Numbered from the stretch's first letter, positions 28,994 through 38,582 are shown. The stretch is 64,000 nt of DNA from Okeania sp. SIO1I7 (GCA_010672585.1 JAAHGF010000021.1:87470-151469); one strand, 5' to 3'. Program-made: numbers and translations. The notes: generated by a model not told the origin, from the letters alone.

Positions 28994-29490
28994 TTTCTTT
29001 AATCTAGACTCTAAATAACTGGAGTTGGATTGAATTCAACTGTTCAGTCCCAACACTCAAGTAAATGTATTGTCTCATTAAATCTTGATTAATTTAACAA
29101 ATTTGTGAATTTAATCAACTTCAAGAATTAATTTTTGCCAATCAGGAGCCAAAATAATTTACAGTTAAGGTATTTGTTTTGCACTAAGTAATATTTAGAT
29201 ATTGAGATTGAGTTTAGTGTGATGTTTTGAGCGATAAATAATTCTGAGTTATGAGTTTAATTCTGAACGAATGGCGAATTTAGCTGGCAATTATGGTAGA
29301 AGAATAATTGATTTTAATACTTAGCGAAATATGATGATTTAGTTGTCTTTAATTGATTGAAGTTCTGAAGATATCACAATCTAATTCTTGATTCTGAATA
29401 CTGAAATATTTATGCCATTAATTACTTTCTCTATTAGCCAAACTTTGACTCATAAATCTGCGGTCAATATCCTGCAAAATACCAACATTA
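28994..29490. other. gene-free spacer
   Basis: About 500 bases of AT-rich sequence upstream of cyanoP; no gene or repeat family recognised. Confidence 0.4.
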
Positions 29491-29743
29491 ATTAATGGAT
29501 AATTGATAATGGATAATTGATAATTACCTCTCCCTAAAAGGGAGAGGATTGACAAATAAGGAAAAAAATTATTCTCTTGGTCGATTATATGGCGCAGGTT
29601 TCTGAGCCATCCCACCCTACGGGAAAGCTGCGAAGAGAGAACTCCGTTCCGCTGTCGAGAACGACCGCTTTTTTTCCCTTGAAAAGGGAGGCTTTTAACC
29701 AGGATTGTTTAATTATTTAATTATTTAATTATTTAATTATTAA
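29490..29743. repeat. composite dispersed repeat (GGTCGATTGGATATGGCGCAGG family)
   Basis: Order: TAATGGATAATTGATAATTACCTC, a CTTGGTCGATTATATGGCGCAGG...CCATCCCACC block, a GCGGTCG/CGACCGC segment, AAAAGGGAGGCTT, and TTTAATTA heptamers. Other copies: 29955-30190, 30226-30445, 34300-34680, 36270-36500, 51965-52262, with shorter versions at 6950-7150 and 59040-59160. Confidence 0.7.
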
Positions 29744-30650
29744 TTATTCAGTAATTCCCCCACTTATTGCCATTACTAACACCAAAAAAATCACCACAAT
29801 TTGTGTTTTATCTAATACCCATCCTCCTAATAGCAGTCCGATTAAAAATCCAATCGCCCAACACTGAACATTAATTGCTAAATAAATACCACGTAAAGAT
29901 TCTGGTGCTAAATCCGCTACTAAAGCTGAGGCAGAAGGAGTATAAGAAATAATTACCGAATAATTAATAATTAATAATTAATAATTAAATAATTCGCGCC
30001 TTGAAGCCTCCCCTTTTAAGGGGAAAAAAAGCGGTCGTTAGCGCAGCGCACCCGTTGGGTGGGATGGCTCAGAAACCTGCGCTGTCCGACCATCGACCAA
30101 GAAAAGAAAATATTCCTTATATTCAATTCCGTAACGGTTTTAACCAGAGGTAATTATCAATTATCCATTATCCATTATCCATTAATGAAAATAGCAAATC
30201 AACTTAAAGCTAAAGTCGTCCATAAAATATTACCGAATTATTAATAATTAATAATTAATAATTAAATAATTCGCGCCTTGAAGCCTCCCCTTGATCGGGG
30301 AAAAAAGCGGTTGAGGGATGGCGAGGTCCCCTCGCCATATCCAATCAACCAAGAGAAGAAATAATATTTCCTGATATTCAATTTCGTAACGGTTTTAACC
30401 TTCTTGTAATTATCAATTATCCATTATCAATTATCAATTAATGAACTATTTCTACTATCCCAGTAATACTGATTACGAGAAATCCTCATCCCCATAATAT
30501 TGGTGAAATTATTAATGGTTGAGCATGGCTGAAATTTCGTAATTTTTTCGCAACTGGTAATTGGAATATAACAGTAAAAGCAGTATTTCCTGTAAATATA
30601 GCACTGATAATTAGTGATGAAAAATTTCCTGAAACAAAGTTGTTTAAATA
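29744..30650 (-). pseudogene. MFS transporter pseudogene split by repeats
   Basis: Two pieces of one major-facilitator protein. The upstream piece (about 30650-30440) reads SGNFSSLIISAIFTGNTAFT then FQLPVAKKLRNFSHAQPLII, with an internal stop after SPILWG. The downstream piece (29960-29744) reads SYTPSASALVADLAPESLRG then IYLAINVQCWAIGFLIG and GGWVLDKTQIVVIFLV. Between them sit two head-to-tail composite repeats (29955-30445) and the N-terminal part is gone. It would have been an inner-membrane exporter of unknown substrate; now clearly non-functional. Confidence 0.75.
29955..30445. repeat. two tandem copies of the composite repeat inside the MFS pseudogene
   Basis: Copy a (29955-30190) and copy b (30226-30445) each run from TAATTAT heptamers through GCGCCTTGAAGCCTCCCCTT, GCGGT(C/T)G, a GATGGC block and CGTAACGGTTTTAACC to TTATCAATTATCCATT. 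Copy a reads with the 34300 copy in the opposite sense. Confidence 0.7.
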
Positions 30651-30867
30651 TCAAGGTATTGTGCTGTGGTAGAAAGTAAAAAAAATATTCACTCGCACAA
30701 AAATAATTAGAGTTATAATGTTAGGATACAGTTTAATCTCAATATTTGTTCTGTGTTACCAAAAGCTCTAAAAATTAATATCTGATCGAGTCGCAAATTT
30801 TTGTAAGTTCAATGATGGTTCAGTAGTTGTTAATATGTAATTTTGCAATGATTTTAAATTAATTTGA

Positions 30868-31503
30868 ATGATTAATTATCTGAAAGGGAAAGTGGCTGAT
30901 GTTCAAAAAGGCAGTGGTATTCGTGTAACTCTAATTTTAGAAGTTAATCAAGTAGGTTATGAGCTACAAATTCTGCCGAGGTTAACTCAGAATTTACAGC
31001 AAGGGGAAGAGGTACAAGTTTTTACTCACCAACAAATACGGGAAGACCAAATGTTATTATATGGTTTTGGTACTTCTTCAGAAAGAGATTTATTTCGCCA
31101 GTTAGTAAGTGTTAGTGGTATTGGCACACAATTGGCGATCGCTTTGTTAAATACTTTAGAATTACCAGATTTAGTCCAAGCTATTGTTGGGGGAAATACT
31201 CGTGTCTTAGCCAAAACTCCAGGAGTAGGCCCGAAAACTGCAGAACGTATTGCTTTAGAATTAAAAAATAAATTGGCCGAGTGGCGACATGATGCTGGCT
31301 TAACTACATCAGTACCTGTGGGAGTTTTGCCCGCTATTCAAGAGGAAGTAGAAATGACTTTGTTAGCTTTGGGATATACAGGTCCAGAGGTAATACAGGC
31401 ATTGCAAGCTGTTAGTCAAAATGCTAAAATGTCCAAAAATATAAATGCAGAAGATTGGATTAGGGAAGCTATTAGTTGGTTGAGTCGTCCTACTCAACTT
31501 TGA
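30868..31503 (+). CDS. ruvA: Holliday junction DNA helicase subunit RuvA
   Basis: 211 residues from ATG 30868. The N-terminal OB domain begins MINYLKGKVADVQKGSGIRV. Two helix-hairpin-helix motifs follow: LVSVSGIGTQLAIALLN (about 74-90) and LAKTPGVGPKTAERIALEL (about 109-127). The C-terminal domain III (EEVEMTLLALGYTGPEVIQA) contacts RuvB. RuvA tetramers bind four-way junctions and load RuvB for branch migration. Start and length fit the family. Preceded by a long repeat spacer, so it probably has its own promoter. Confidence 0.95.
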   Translation: MINYLKGKVADVQKGSGIRVTLILEVNQVGYELQILPRLTQNLQQGEEVQVFTHQQIREDQMLLYGFGTSSERDLFRQLVSVSGIGTQLAIALLNTLELPDLVQAIVGGNTRVLAKTPGVGPKTAERIALELKNKLAEWRHDAGLTTSVPVGVLPAIQEEVEMTLLALGYTGPEVIQALQAVSQNAKMSKNINAEDWIREAISWLSRPTQL

Positions 31504-31753
31504 AAAAGGCACAGAGAGGAAAATACTATAGCGCTACGCGCAACTCAGAACTCAGAACTAAGAAGTCATCCCTGAGCAATTTTGAGCATTTATAAATTCC
31601 CGCGCCCTATTTGCGTAGTGCAATAGCAAGAGATTCAGACTCACTGCTCACTGCTGATTGAAATCTTATATTCTTTTATTGTCTGGGACAAGTATTTGAT
31701 GATATAGTTAGTGATTGTAGTAATTTTGAGAAAGATTAGTAGAAGTTAAATAT

Positions 31754-32023
31754 ATGGCTCTCAAGCAACAACGTAAACAAGAAATTATTGGTGAATACCA
31801 AACTCATGAAACGGATACAGGTTCAGCAGATGTTCAAGTAGCTATGCTGACCGAAAAAATTAGTAAATTAAGTGCTCATTTAAAAAATAATAAGCAAGAT
31901 TATTCATCCCAAAGAGGTCTATTAAAAATGATTGGTAAACGTAAGCGCTTACTATCATATATTCAGAAACAAAGCCAAGAACGTTATAAAGGATTAATTA
32001 CTCGCCTTGGTATTAGAGGTTAG
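31754..32023 (+). CDS. rpsO: 30S ribosomal protein S15
   Basis: 89 residues from ATG 31754. Contains TDTGSADVQVAMLTEKISKL and HLKNNKQDYSSQRGLLKMIG, conserved contacts to 16S rRNA helices 20-22, and the C-terminal RYKGLITRLGIRG. Exact family length. Followed after 10 bases by the pam68 start, so co-transcription is likely. Confidence 0.97.
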   Translation: MALKQQRKQEIIGEYQTHETDTGSADVQVAMLTEKISKLSAHLKNNKQDYSSQRGLLKMIGKRKRLLSYIQKQSQERYKGLITRLGIRG

Positions 32024-32033
32024 AAACTTACTT

Positions 32034-32531
32034 ATGTCCTCAGAATCATCACGTCAACCTTTACCTTTTGAGCCTGCTAAAAATCGTAAAAAGCAAGGTA
32101 AGAAATCATCTCCCTCACCCAAAACAAAAACAGTAGAGGAGCAAAAGTCTTCTAATGTAAATCAGCCGAAAAACATTAGTAATCAAAAACAACGCCAACA
32201 ACTCAAAGGAGAAAATTCTATCCCTGAAGTAGTTAGTCAGAGAATGATAAGTCGCATGGTGTTATTCTCTGGTACACCTCTAATATTTTCTTTATTAACC
32301 TTTGTTATTAGCTACTTTATCATTACAAATGATATTTTGATACTACCAAACCAAGCAGTTTTGCTAGTTAGTATGAGCTTTTTTGGTTTAAGTGTTATTG
32401 GTTTGAGCTATGGTCTTTTTTCCGCTTCTTGGGATGAAGATAGAAAAGGTAGTTTATTGGGTTGGCAAGAACTAAAAATTAACTTTCAACGAATGAAAGA
32501 AGCCAGGAAAGAAGCCAAATCAAAAAGCTAA
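32034..32531 (+). CDS. pam68: Pam68-like photosystem II assembly factor
   Basis: I start at ATG 32034 (MSSESSRQPLPFEPAKNRKK), 10 bases after the rpsO stop; the longer frame from 32007 overlaps rpsO. About 165 residues: a basic, Lys/Gln-rich N-terminal 70, two membrane helices (MVLFSGTPLIFSLLTFVISY and QAVLLVSMSFFGLSVIGLSY), then the conserved GLFSASWDEDRKGSLLGW and a basic tail. Pam68/DUF3464 proteins act in thylakoid photosystem II assembly at the CP47 stage. Confidence 0.88.
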   Translation: MSSESSRQPLPFEPAKNRKKQGKKSSPSPKTKTVEEQKSSNVNQPKNISNQKQRQQLKGENSIPEVVSQRMISRMVLFSGTPLIFSLLTFVISYFIITNDILILPNQAVLLVSMSFFGLSVIGLSYGLFSASWDEDRKGSLLGWQELKINFQRMKEARKEAKSKS

Positions 32532-32554
32532 TTTCCATCTATGATTAATAGTTA

Positions 32555-32579
32555 TAGAGATGAGAAAACCTTGTCTCTA
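32555..32579 (+). terminator. possible hairpin after rpsO-pam68
   Basis: TAGAGA...TCTCTA (32555-32560/32574-32579) forms a 6-bp stem 23 bases past the pam68 stop; there is no good U-run, so this is weak. Confidence 0.3.
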
Positions 32580-32689
32580 GTACTGTCTTATATTCCCAAA
32601 CAATTTAATGTGAAAAAATCACATCCACAGAGCAAACTAGAGATTGTATCGGATTTATTAAGAAACGAGTAAAAGTCAAGTTTTATACA

Positions 32690-33110
32690 GAATAAGGTTG
32701 AAAGCTCCTCGTCTTTAGGCAAGGGATGAAAATGACCATTCAGGATCAATCCGGCTGAAGTGATAGAATTAAACTTTGAGTAAGGCGTTTATCTGCACCT
32801 GGAACTGTCCTAGTACGGAGAAATCCCGGCAAATAAGAAACAACGGTTGATACATTTAACGGCAGTATGACTATATAACTGCAAGCAATGGCAGGACAGG
32901 GAGTGTACCATTTTGGCATAGTGATAGAACCTCCCGGAAGCTAAGAAAAAGTAAGCACAATCTGTATAACTTAATGTCAATACAAGTGAGTGTCTAGGGG
33001 CGTTTTGACTCGTCCCACCCGGATAAATCTCTAGGTGACAATAAGAAGGAGTGAGCAATGAGTATTTATCCCCTTGCGTAGCATCCTCTTAGAATACCTG
33101 TATCTTTAAA
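32690..33110 (+). ncRNA. GC-richer structured region of unknown nature upstream of aroF
   Basis: About 420 bases without a supported gene, distinctly GC-richer than the surroundings. A CCTCGTC/GGCAAGG stem (32707-32726) resembles the end hairpin of IS200/IS605 elements. Long-range pairings are visible: CTGTCC (32805-32810) with GGACAG (32894-32899), and GGGGCG (32997-33002) with CGTCCC (33011-33016). At 33048 an AAGAAGGAGTGAGCA site precedes a 7-codon ATG frame (MSIYPLA) at 33058. Group II intron debris, IS debris or a structured leader RNA are all possible. Confidence 0.35.
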
Positions 33111-33185
33111 GAGCAGGAAGAAGTCAAAAGTTATTGTCAATATAACCGTAGTTGAACTTACACCTAATTAACTGCAAAAGAAAAA

Positions 33186-34247
33186 ATGATTATAGTAACA
33201 AAAGTTGGTTCTCCAGAGGCCGAAATAGACCGTCTTTGTAATGACCTTCAAACTAATTGGGGTCTAACACCAGAAAAAATTGTTGGGCGCTATAAAGTTG
33301 TCATAGGTTTAGTAGGAGATACTGCAGACCTAGATCCATTACAACTACAAGAACTAAGTCCTTGGATCGAACAGGTAATGAGGGTTGAACGTCCTTATAA
33401 GCGAGCCAGTTTAGAATATCGCCATGGAGAAGCAAGTGATGTAGTAGTATCTACTCCTGATGGACCTGTAACTTTCGGTCTTCATCACCCCTTAGTTGTA
33501 GTTGCCGGTCCTTGCTCGGTAGAAAATGAGGAGATGATTATAGAAACAGCTCAACGGGTAAAAGCTGCTGGTGCTAGGTTTTTGCGCGGAGGAGCTTATA
33601 AACCTCGTACTTCTCCTTACTCTTTTCAGGGACATGGTGAAAGTGCTTTAGGTCTACTAGCTGCAGCTAAAGAAAAAACTGGTCTGGGGATTATCACAGA
33701 AGTAATGGATGCTGCTGACTTACCAAAATTAATTGAAGTTGCTGATGTGCTACAAGTGGGTGCCCGTAATATGCAAAACTTCTCTCTATTAAAAAAGGTA
33801 GGTGCTCAAGACAAACCTGTACTTTTGAAGCGGGGAATGGCTGCAACTATTGAAGACTGGTTAATGGCTGCAGAGTATATTTTAGCTGCTGGAAATCCAA
33901 ATGTAATTCTCTGTGAGCGGGGTATTCGTACATTTGACCGTCAGTATGCTCGTAATACTTTGGACCTCTCAGCAATACCAGTGTTGCGATCGCTGACTCA
34001 TTTACCAATTATGATTGACCCTAGTCATGGTACTGGTCGAGCTGAATATGTACCAGCAATGGCAATGGCTGCTATTGCAGCAGGGACAGATTCTCTGATG
34101 ATTGAAGTCCATCCAAATCCAGCAAAAGCTTTATCTGATGGCCCTCAATCTCTGACACCTGAAAAATTCGATCGGTTAATGCAGGAAATGTCAGTAATTG
34201 GCAAAACAGTGAATAGGTGGCCACAAGCAGAGCCTGTTCTAGTATAG
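33186..34247 (+). CDS. aroF: DAHP synthase (3-deoxy-7-phosphoheptulonate synthase)
   Basis: 353 residues from ATG 33186. Condenses phosphoenolpyruvate and erythrose-4-phosphate, the first step of the shikimate pathway. A ferredoxin-like regulatory N-domain of about 75 residues (MIIVTKVGSPEAEIDRL) precedes the barrel, marking the type I-beta group. Catalytic and metal motifs: VAGPCSVENEE, RGGAYKPRTSPYSFQG, VLLKRG, and IDPSHGTG. Cytoplasmic. Upstream lies an unexplained structured region that could be a leader. Confidence 0.95.
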   Translation: MIIVTKVGSPEAEIDRLCNDLQTNWGLTPEKIVGRYKVVIGLVGDTADLDPLQLQELSPWIEQVMRVERPYKRASLEYRHGEASDVVVSTPDGPVTFGLHHPLVVVAGPCSVENEEMIIETAQRVKAAGARFLRGGAYKPRTSPYSFQGHGESALGLLAAAKEKTGLGIITEVMDAADLPKLIEVADVLQVGARNMQNFSLLKKVGAQDKPVLLKRGMAATIEDWLMAAEYILAAGNPNVILCERGIRTFDRQYARNTLDLSAIPVLRSLTHLPIMIDPSHGTGRAEYVPAMAMAAIAAGTDSLMIEVHPNPAKALSDGPQSLTPEKFDRLMQEMSVIGKTVNRWPQAEPVLV

Positions 34248-34299
34248 AAGAAGGAGTCAGTCCTCAGAATTTAGGAGAAAATCATAGCTGCCGCGATCG

Positions 34300-34680
34300 T
34301 TCATTAATTGATAATTGATAATGGATAATTGATAATTACCTCTGGTTAAAACTGTTACGGAATTGAATATCAGGAAATATTATTTCTTCACAGGAGTCGA
34401 TTGGATATGGCGCAGGTTTCGGAGCCATCCCACCCAACGGGAAAGCTGCGAAGAGAGAACTCCGTTCCGCTGACGCGAAACGCGACAGCGTTGCGTTACG
34501 CCAGTTTTGCGAAGCAAAAGCAAACGACCGCTGTCTTGGTCGATTGGATATGGCGCAGGTTTCGGAGCCATCCCACCCTTCGGGAAGCTGCGCTAACGAC
34601 CGCTTTTTTCTCCTTAAAAGGGGAGGGTTCAAGGCGCGAATTATTTAATTATTAATTATTAATTATTAATTATTCGGTAA
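34300..34680. repeat. long composite dispersed repeat
   Basis: Begins TTAATTGATAATTGATAATGG, contains two copies of GGTCGATTGGATATGGCGCAGG...CATCCCACC (a doubled core, 34398-34440 and 34540-34580), an AACGCGACAGCGTTGCG palindrome, CCTTAAAAGGGGAGG, and ends in TAATTAT heptamers and CGGTAA. Reading frames here are repeat shadows. Confidence 0.7.
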
Positions 34681-34739
34681 ACAATTAAGCAAGTATTTAT
34701 GCTTAATTGCTTACTTGGGATTTGATGAACGAAAAAAGT

Positions 34740-35011
34740 AATTGGGGCTTGCTGATTAAATCTCAAAGTTTTTACACATAAAGGTTTGAAGATTTTTAGG
34801 TATCAAAAAGTTCTAGCTTTTAGGTAGTTCCGGTTCAAAAATGAGCGTACTTTGGGTAGATTATGGCAGAAAAATTAAGGGACGATTCTTCCAACTACCT
34901 CCTCTATAATTCCCCGTTTCTCCTGTTTGCGGAGCATTCCGTAGGAAATTCACCGATTCTGACTCGGTCTTCCTACTCTTACCACTCATACTTTTTCAGC
35001 AAACCCTAATT
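34740..35011. mobile_element. 272-bp MITE (AATTAGGGTTTGCTGA family)
   Basis: Terminal inverted repeats AATTGGGGCTTGCTGA and TCAGCAAACCCTAATT (two mismatches). The interior has a CTGTTTGCGGAGCATTCCGT hairpin. Family members or pieces: 55934-56198 (complete), 51879-51965, 49312-49530, 45339-45500, 43660-44222. Heptamer repeats (to 35045) follow. Confidence 0.75.
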
Positions 35012-35051
35012 ATTAATTATTAATTATTAATTATTAATTATTCGGTAATAT

Positions 35052-36176
35052 CTATAAATTTTGATTATTTTGTTGAGAAATAATACATTCAACCTGATGC
35101 TCAACATTATCCAGTAACTTCTGCAAAGTTAACAAGCTATCTAGTTGAAATGGAGCTAGATGTTGACGAGAATAAATTTGATTGATTTTAATCTGTAATT
35201 GTTTGCCTAATTTCAAGGTATCTTGACTCAATAAAGATAGCTTTTGCTGTTGATAAAATTTTAAAGCAGCTCCTCTTAATACCTGTAGTGTTGCTTCTTC
35301 CCCATAAACTCCTGGCATTACTCTCAAACGTAATAGTAAATGATTATTTTGATAAATTCTTTCAATCTCTACTTGCCGAGGTTTTTTAACGGGAATTGAA
35401 CTCATTTTTGTCAGAATTTTAAGTTCTTTAATAACACCTTCAATTTTTTCTCGTTCTAAGTTTTCAACTACAGATTGTAGAACTCCATCTTGACTCCAAA
35501 GAATTTTTCCTTGTGATTCTTGTTGCTCAAAATAAAGTCTACCAATTCCTGATTCTAAAACTCTTACCATTAGTTCTCTCAATAACTGTTGAGGCTCTAA
35601 AATAGCCATAGATTCTAAAGAGATATATTGTTGAGAGTTAGGCAGAAATAATTCTAAAACATCACATAAATGATTTTGTGGATTTTGTGATAAATCTTGA
35701 ATTTGAGGTTGAAGTTTTTGTTGTTGTGAATCTTGAGATTTTTTAATTAAATATTCTTGACTTGTGCTCTTTTTTTGCTCAGAAAATTGCTGATTTTTTC
35801 CTTTTTTAGTAGATTGATGATTATCAATTTGTTTCTGATTATTATTGACCAGTTTATGTTGAGAAGAACTAGAAGTGACAGATTTTTGATGACCAATATA
35901 GTTTAAATAAGATGATAATATTGACCTCTGAGTTTCAGAGGAAATTTCTTCCATTACTAGCGAACAATTTAAGTAAGATAATAATCGGCGAGCATAATTT
36001 GTAGCAGAAGAATCTTTGATGTCAACGACACCAAGTCTGACTCGACTACCTTCTACAGATAGAGGTAAAATTTGATAGTGTAGACAGGCTTCAAATGGTA
36101 ATATATTGTCAATTAGAGCAAATATCTGGGGATTATCCATTTGCTTTTCCCCATTATTTTTGTTGTATGCGGGCAT
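35052..36176 (-). CDS. PilB/GspE-related protein lacking the ATPase core
   Basis: 374 residues from ATG 36176 (an alternative ATG at 36140 gives MDNPQIFALIDNILPFEA). Residues 15-100 resemble the N-terminal MshEN/GspE domain. A Gln/Ser/Lys-rich linker spans about 105-165. Residues 170-310 look like the PAS-like N2 domain of secretion ATPases (RELMVRVLESGIGRLYFEQQ, then LRLRVMPGVYGEEATLQVLR). The frame ends where Walker A would be expected, so there is no ATP-binding site. It may modulate a type IV pilus motor (inference). Confidence 0.65.
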   Translation of the reverse strand: MPAYNKNNGEKQMDNPQIFALIDNILPFEACLHYQILPLSVEGSRVRLGVVDIKDSSATNYARRLLSYLNCSLVMEEISSETQRSILSSYLNYIGHQKSVTSSSSQHKLVNNNQKQIDNHQSTKKGKNQQFSEQKKSTSQEYLIKKSQDSQQQKLQPQIQDLSQNPQNHLCDVLELFLPNSQQYISLESMAILEPQQLLRELMVRVLESGIGRLYFEQQESQGKILWSQDGVLQSVVENLEREKIEGVIKELKILTKMSSIPVKKPRQVEIERIYQNNHLLLRLRVMPGVYGEEATLQVLRGAALKFYQQQKLSLLSQDTLKLGKQLQIKINQIYSRQHLAPFQLDSLLTLQKLLDNVEHQVECIISQQNNQNL

Positions 36177-36269
36177 TATTGAGTTGTTGGTTTGAAACTA
36201 ATAGAAATCATCTATTTAACAATTGGGATTAAAATAGGCAACAACCGTCTTCACTAGAGTTATTGAAGC

Positions 36270-36500
36270 TGATTTAACAATTAATTATTAATTATTAATT
36301 ATTAATTATTAATTATTAATTATTACCTCTCCTTGAAAATGAAGAGGATTGACTCAAAGGAAATTTTTTTCTTCTCTTGGTCGATTGGATATAGCGAGGA
36401 TACCTAGCCATCCCACCCTTCGGGAAGCTGCGAAGATCGACCGCTTGTTTCTCCTTTAAAGGAGAGGCTTTAAACATTAATTCTTCGGTAAAAAAATGGT
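36270..36500. repeat. composite dispersed repeat
   Basis: TAATTAT heptamers (36281-36325), CCTTGAAAATGAAGAGG, TTGGTCGATTGGATATAGCG, CATCCCACCCTTCGGG, GATCGACCGC and CCTTTAAAGGAGAGGC, then CGGTAA. Confidence 0.65.
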
Positions 36501-36727
36501 AATAATCAAGCAGTTACTATATATATATTGGTGTACTTTTACCATCTGCAAAAAAGTTCTCAACAAATCACACTAAATACGCCAATTACATAATTCAAGT
36601 ATCTAAATACTCAAATACTCGATACACTACTTATTAAGACTATATTATCCTAAAAATTACTCAAAAGCGACTTTGAAGGCCCCCATGTTTGAACCGATGG
36701 ATGAAAACAAGGGAGTTGCTTAAACTA

Positions 36728-36853
36728 GACAACTTTAGTTGTCCTGTGCTAATGTTATCAAAAAAAGTAAGCAGAGCAGTAGGTATTGGCCTTAGCTGAC
36801 TATATAGGGGCACTTTTACTTGTCCCCAAATAATATATCTTTGGTCAGCTAAG
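36728..36853. other. strong nested hairpins upstream of an IS-end module
   Basis: First GACAAC-TTTA-GTTGTC (36728-36743). Then a perfect 10-bp outer stem CTTAGCTGAC (36791-36800) with GTCAGCTAAG (36844-36853), enclosing an inner GGGGCA...TGTCCCC stem. The spacing and symmetry suggest an element end, cruciform or RNA structure. No gene in 36501-36873. Confidence 0.5.
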
Positions 36854-36873
36854 AATAGATGAAGTAACAGGGA

Positions 36874-37137
36874 TTTATCTCAACGTTGGCCCTTGACCCG
36901 CGCTCTCCCGAAGGGGAGCGTCGTATGGGAAAACCAATCAATTTTGCGGCGCATGTCAATAGTGTGTTAGAGTTAAAAATATGGCTGCTGGGCTAGCAGT
37001 TTCAGTCTGTGGAGCGACTGTAAGACCGAAAAGAGGCTCGACCTTGGAGGCTGGTGCATTGAAGCAGAAAGGCCTAAGAGCGCGATGGTTAGGAATCCCG
37101 CGCTGTACCGTCAGGTCAGCGTCGGGAGGATGTCAAC
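36874..37137 (+). mobile_element. solo 3' end of an IS200/IS605-type (TnpB) element, copy 1
   Basis: A 264-bp module almost identical to 49611-49875 and related to 62783-63049. One frame reads LAVSVCGATVRPKRGSTLEA...LGIPR, like the last residues of cyanobacterial TnpB proteins. The DNA ends AGGAATCCCGCG...CGGGAGGATGTCAAC, similar to the real tnpB end at 38583-38646. It probably retains the element's guide-RNA scaffold/right end without the transposase gene. Confidence 0.65.
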
Positions 37138-37259
37138 CTCTTGTATAGTGTCTACTTACAATACCGGGGACTTGAGTCCGGGAAGTAGTCAAAGACTCAA
37201 TTAATATTTGAAGCATCTTGGTTAAATTATCCTGCCTAAAATCTTAGTCTTGATAGAGG

Positions 37260-38390
37260 CTAAGAACTATTTCGTAACGATTGAGCAGATAAGTATAATT
37301 TAGTCCATTCGCTAATAACTTGGTTACTTCTCAAGTTTAATTGTTTAGCAATTTCCTCTACACTCGCACCTGATTTTAAGCCGTCAATTAAATGACGTTG
37401 TTGGGGATTGAGATTTTTCCAATATTCTTGCCATTGATTAGAAGTCAAACCTAAACCATGTTCATTCAGAGAAATTTCTAACCAACTAGCTACTAATTCT
37501 GGTTGTTGTTTAACTGCAAAAACACGAATTGCATGATAACTGACTTTTTCTCGTAACCTATATACTTGCTTGATAGGCATATCTAAAGCTTGAGCAATTT
37601 CATCTTGAGAATTGCCTCGAAGATAAAGCTTCAACCATTCTGCTGCCTTTGAATCAACTTTTTCCGCCAAATATTTTTCAAATTCTTCCTGGACTTTAGA
37701 GCGGAGCATATGTTGTTGCTCCATTTCTTCAGTATCTTGGTATCCTGAAGTTACTACAGCATCCAACAAACTCACTTGGTCTTCCGTATCACCAGGACTA
37801 ATATCTTCCGAGATTAATTTAACCCATTCTTTTACAGGCACTTGAGTTAGGCCACCTCTTTGAGTTCGACGTAGATAATTAACAAATCTATATACCAGTA
37901 ATGGCTGATTGCGAATCGGTCTAATACAATATTCTTCTACACTGGCTAATAATAGAGAGTTGCGGAGATTGGGATTTTTTGTACATTCACTGATTTTGGC
38001 CATTTGCTGCTGGAGGTAGCGATCGCTATTGAGCATCTCTTGGATCACTTCCTGGAGGACATCAATTACACTTCGTTGGCGATCGCGACTGGTATTTACC
38101 CATGCTCGTATTTTCTGTCGCAGCATGACTAGGCCACTCAACCGTTGCAGTAAGTTTCGATAAGCTCGCTCTGGCGGAATGTCGAAATATCTTTGTTTTA
38201 AAATTCTATAAAGAAACTCTCTGCCTTTAGATGCCATTTCCCTTTGAGTAGGAGTCAGCTCTTCTAAGCGACTAGGATTATTCCCCAATAGCCAACAAAT
38301 AATACTATTGTGGACATCTGAGTTATGGTTTGGGTAGTCTTCCTGAAGTTTGGTTTTCCACTCTTGTTCCAGTGCTTGGGCCAAAGTCAT
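37260..38390 (-). CDS. HetZ-related regulator
   Basis: 376 residues from ATG 38390. It shares the HetZ architecture: helical N-part (ERAYRNLLQRLSGLVMLRQK), a middle LLDAVV... segment, a sigma-like LYLRGNSQDEIAQALDMPIKQVYRLREKVSYHAIRVFA that parallels HetZ's LTPRQRDYLQQRFKYHLLKFA, and a C-terminal helix-turn-helix (ASVEEIAKQLNLRSNQVISEW). Likely a DNA-binding regulator of the HetZ-related protein group. The start codon lies at the boundary of the GTTATCAG element (38385-38507), so the native start and promoter may have been replaced. Confidence 0.75.
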   Translation of the reverse strand: MTLAQALEQEWKTKLQEDYPNHNSDVHNSIICWLLGNNPSRLEELTPTQREMASKGREFLYRILKQRYFDIPPERAYRNLLQRLSGLVMLRQKIRAWVNTSRDRQRSVIDVLQEVIQEMLNSDRYLQQQMAKISECTKNPNLRNSLLLASVEEYCIRPIRNQPLLVYRFVNYLRRTQRGGLTQVPVKEWVKLISEDISPGDTEDQVSLLDAVVTSGYQDTEEMEQQHMLRSKVQEEFEKYLAEKVDSKAAEWLKLYLRGNSQDEIAQALDMPIKQVYRLREKVSYHAIRVFAVKQQPELVASWLEISLNEHGLGLTSNQWQEYWKNLNPQQRHLIDGLKSGASVEEIAKQLNLRSNQVISEWTKLYLSAQSLRNSS

Positions 38391-38507
38391 TTCAGTTATC
38401 AGTTATCAGTTATCAGTTATCAGTACCTTTGCCTAAAGCATCGGGATTAAAATATTGAACTTTATTTTTTTTCATCCCCTTAAAAGGGAGACCTTATTTT
38501 TTGGTCA
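38385..38507. mobile_element. GTTATCAG-type element at the hetZ-related start
   Basis: GTCATTTCAGTTATCAGTTA...CATCCCCTTAAAAGGG...TTTTTTGGTCA, the same layout as 13925-14075. Its left boundary overlaps the ATG of the minus-strand gene, so transcription must come from within or beyond the element. Confidence 0.65.
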
Positions 38508-38582
38508 CGATATTTTTAATTCTAGCTCTTCAGTAGAATCAATTTCTGCCAAATTTTATTCAAAAGCTATATTTTCATTGAC

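Noticed and set aside
34336..34655. Overlapping proteins on both strands
   Set aside because: All lie inside a composite dispersed repeat and recur wherever the repeat does.
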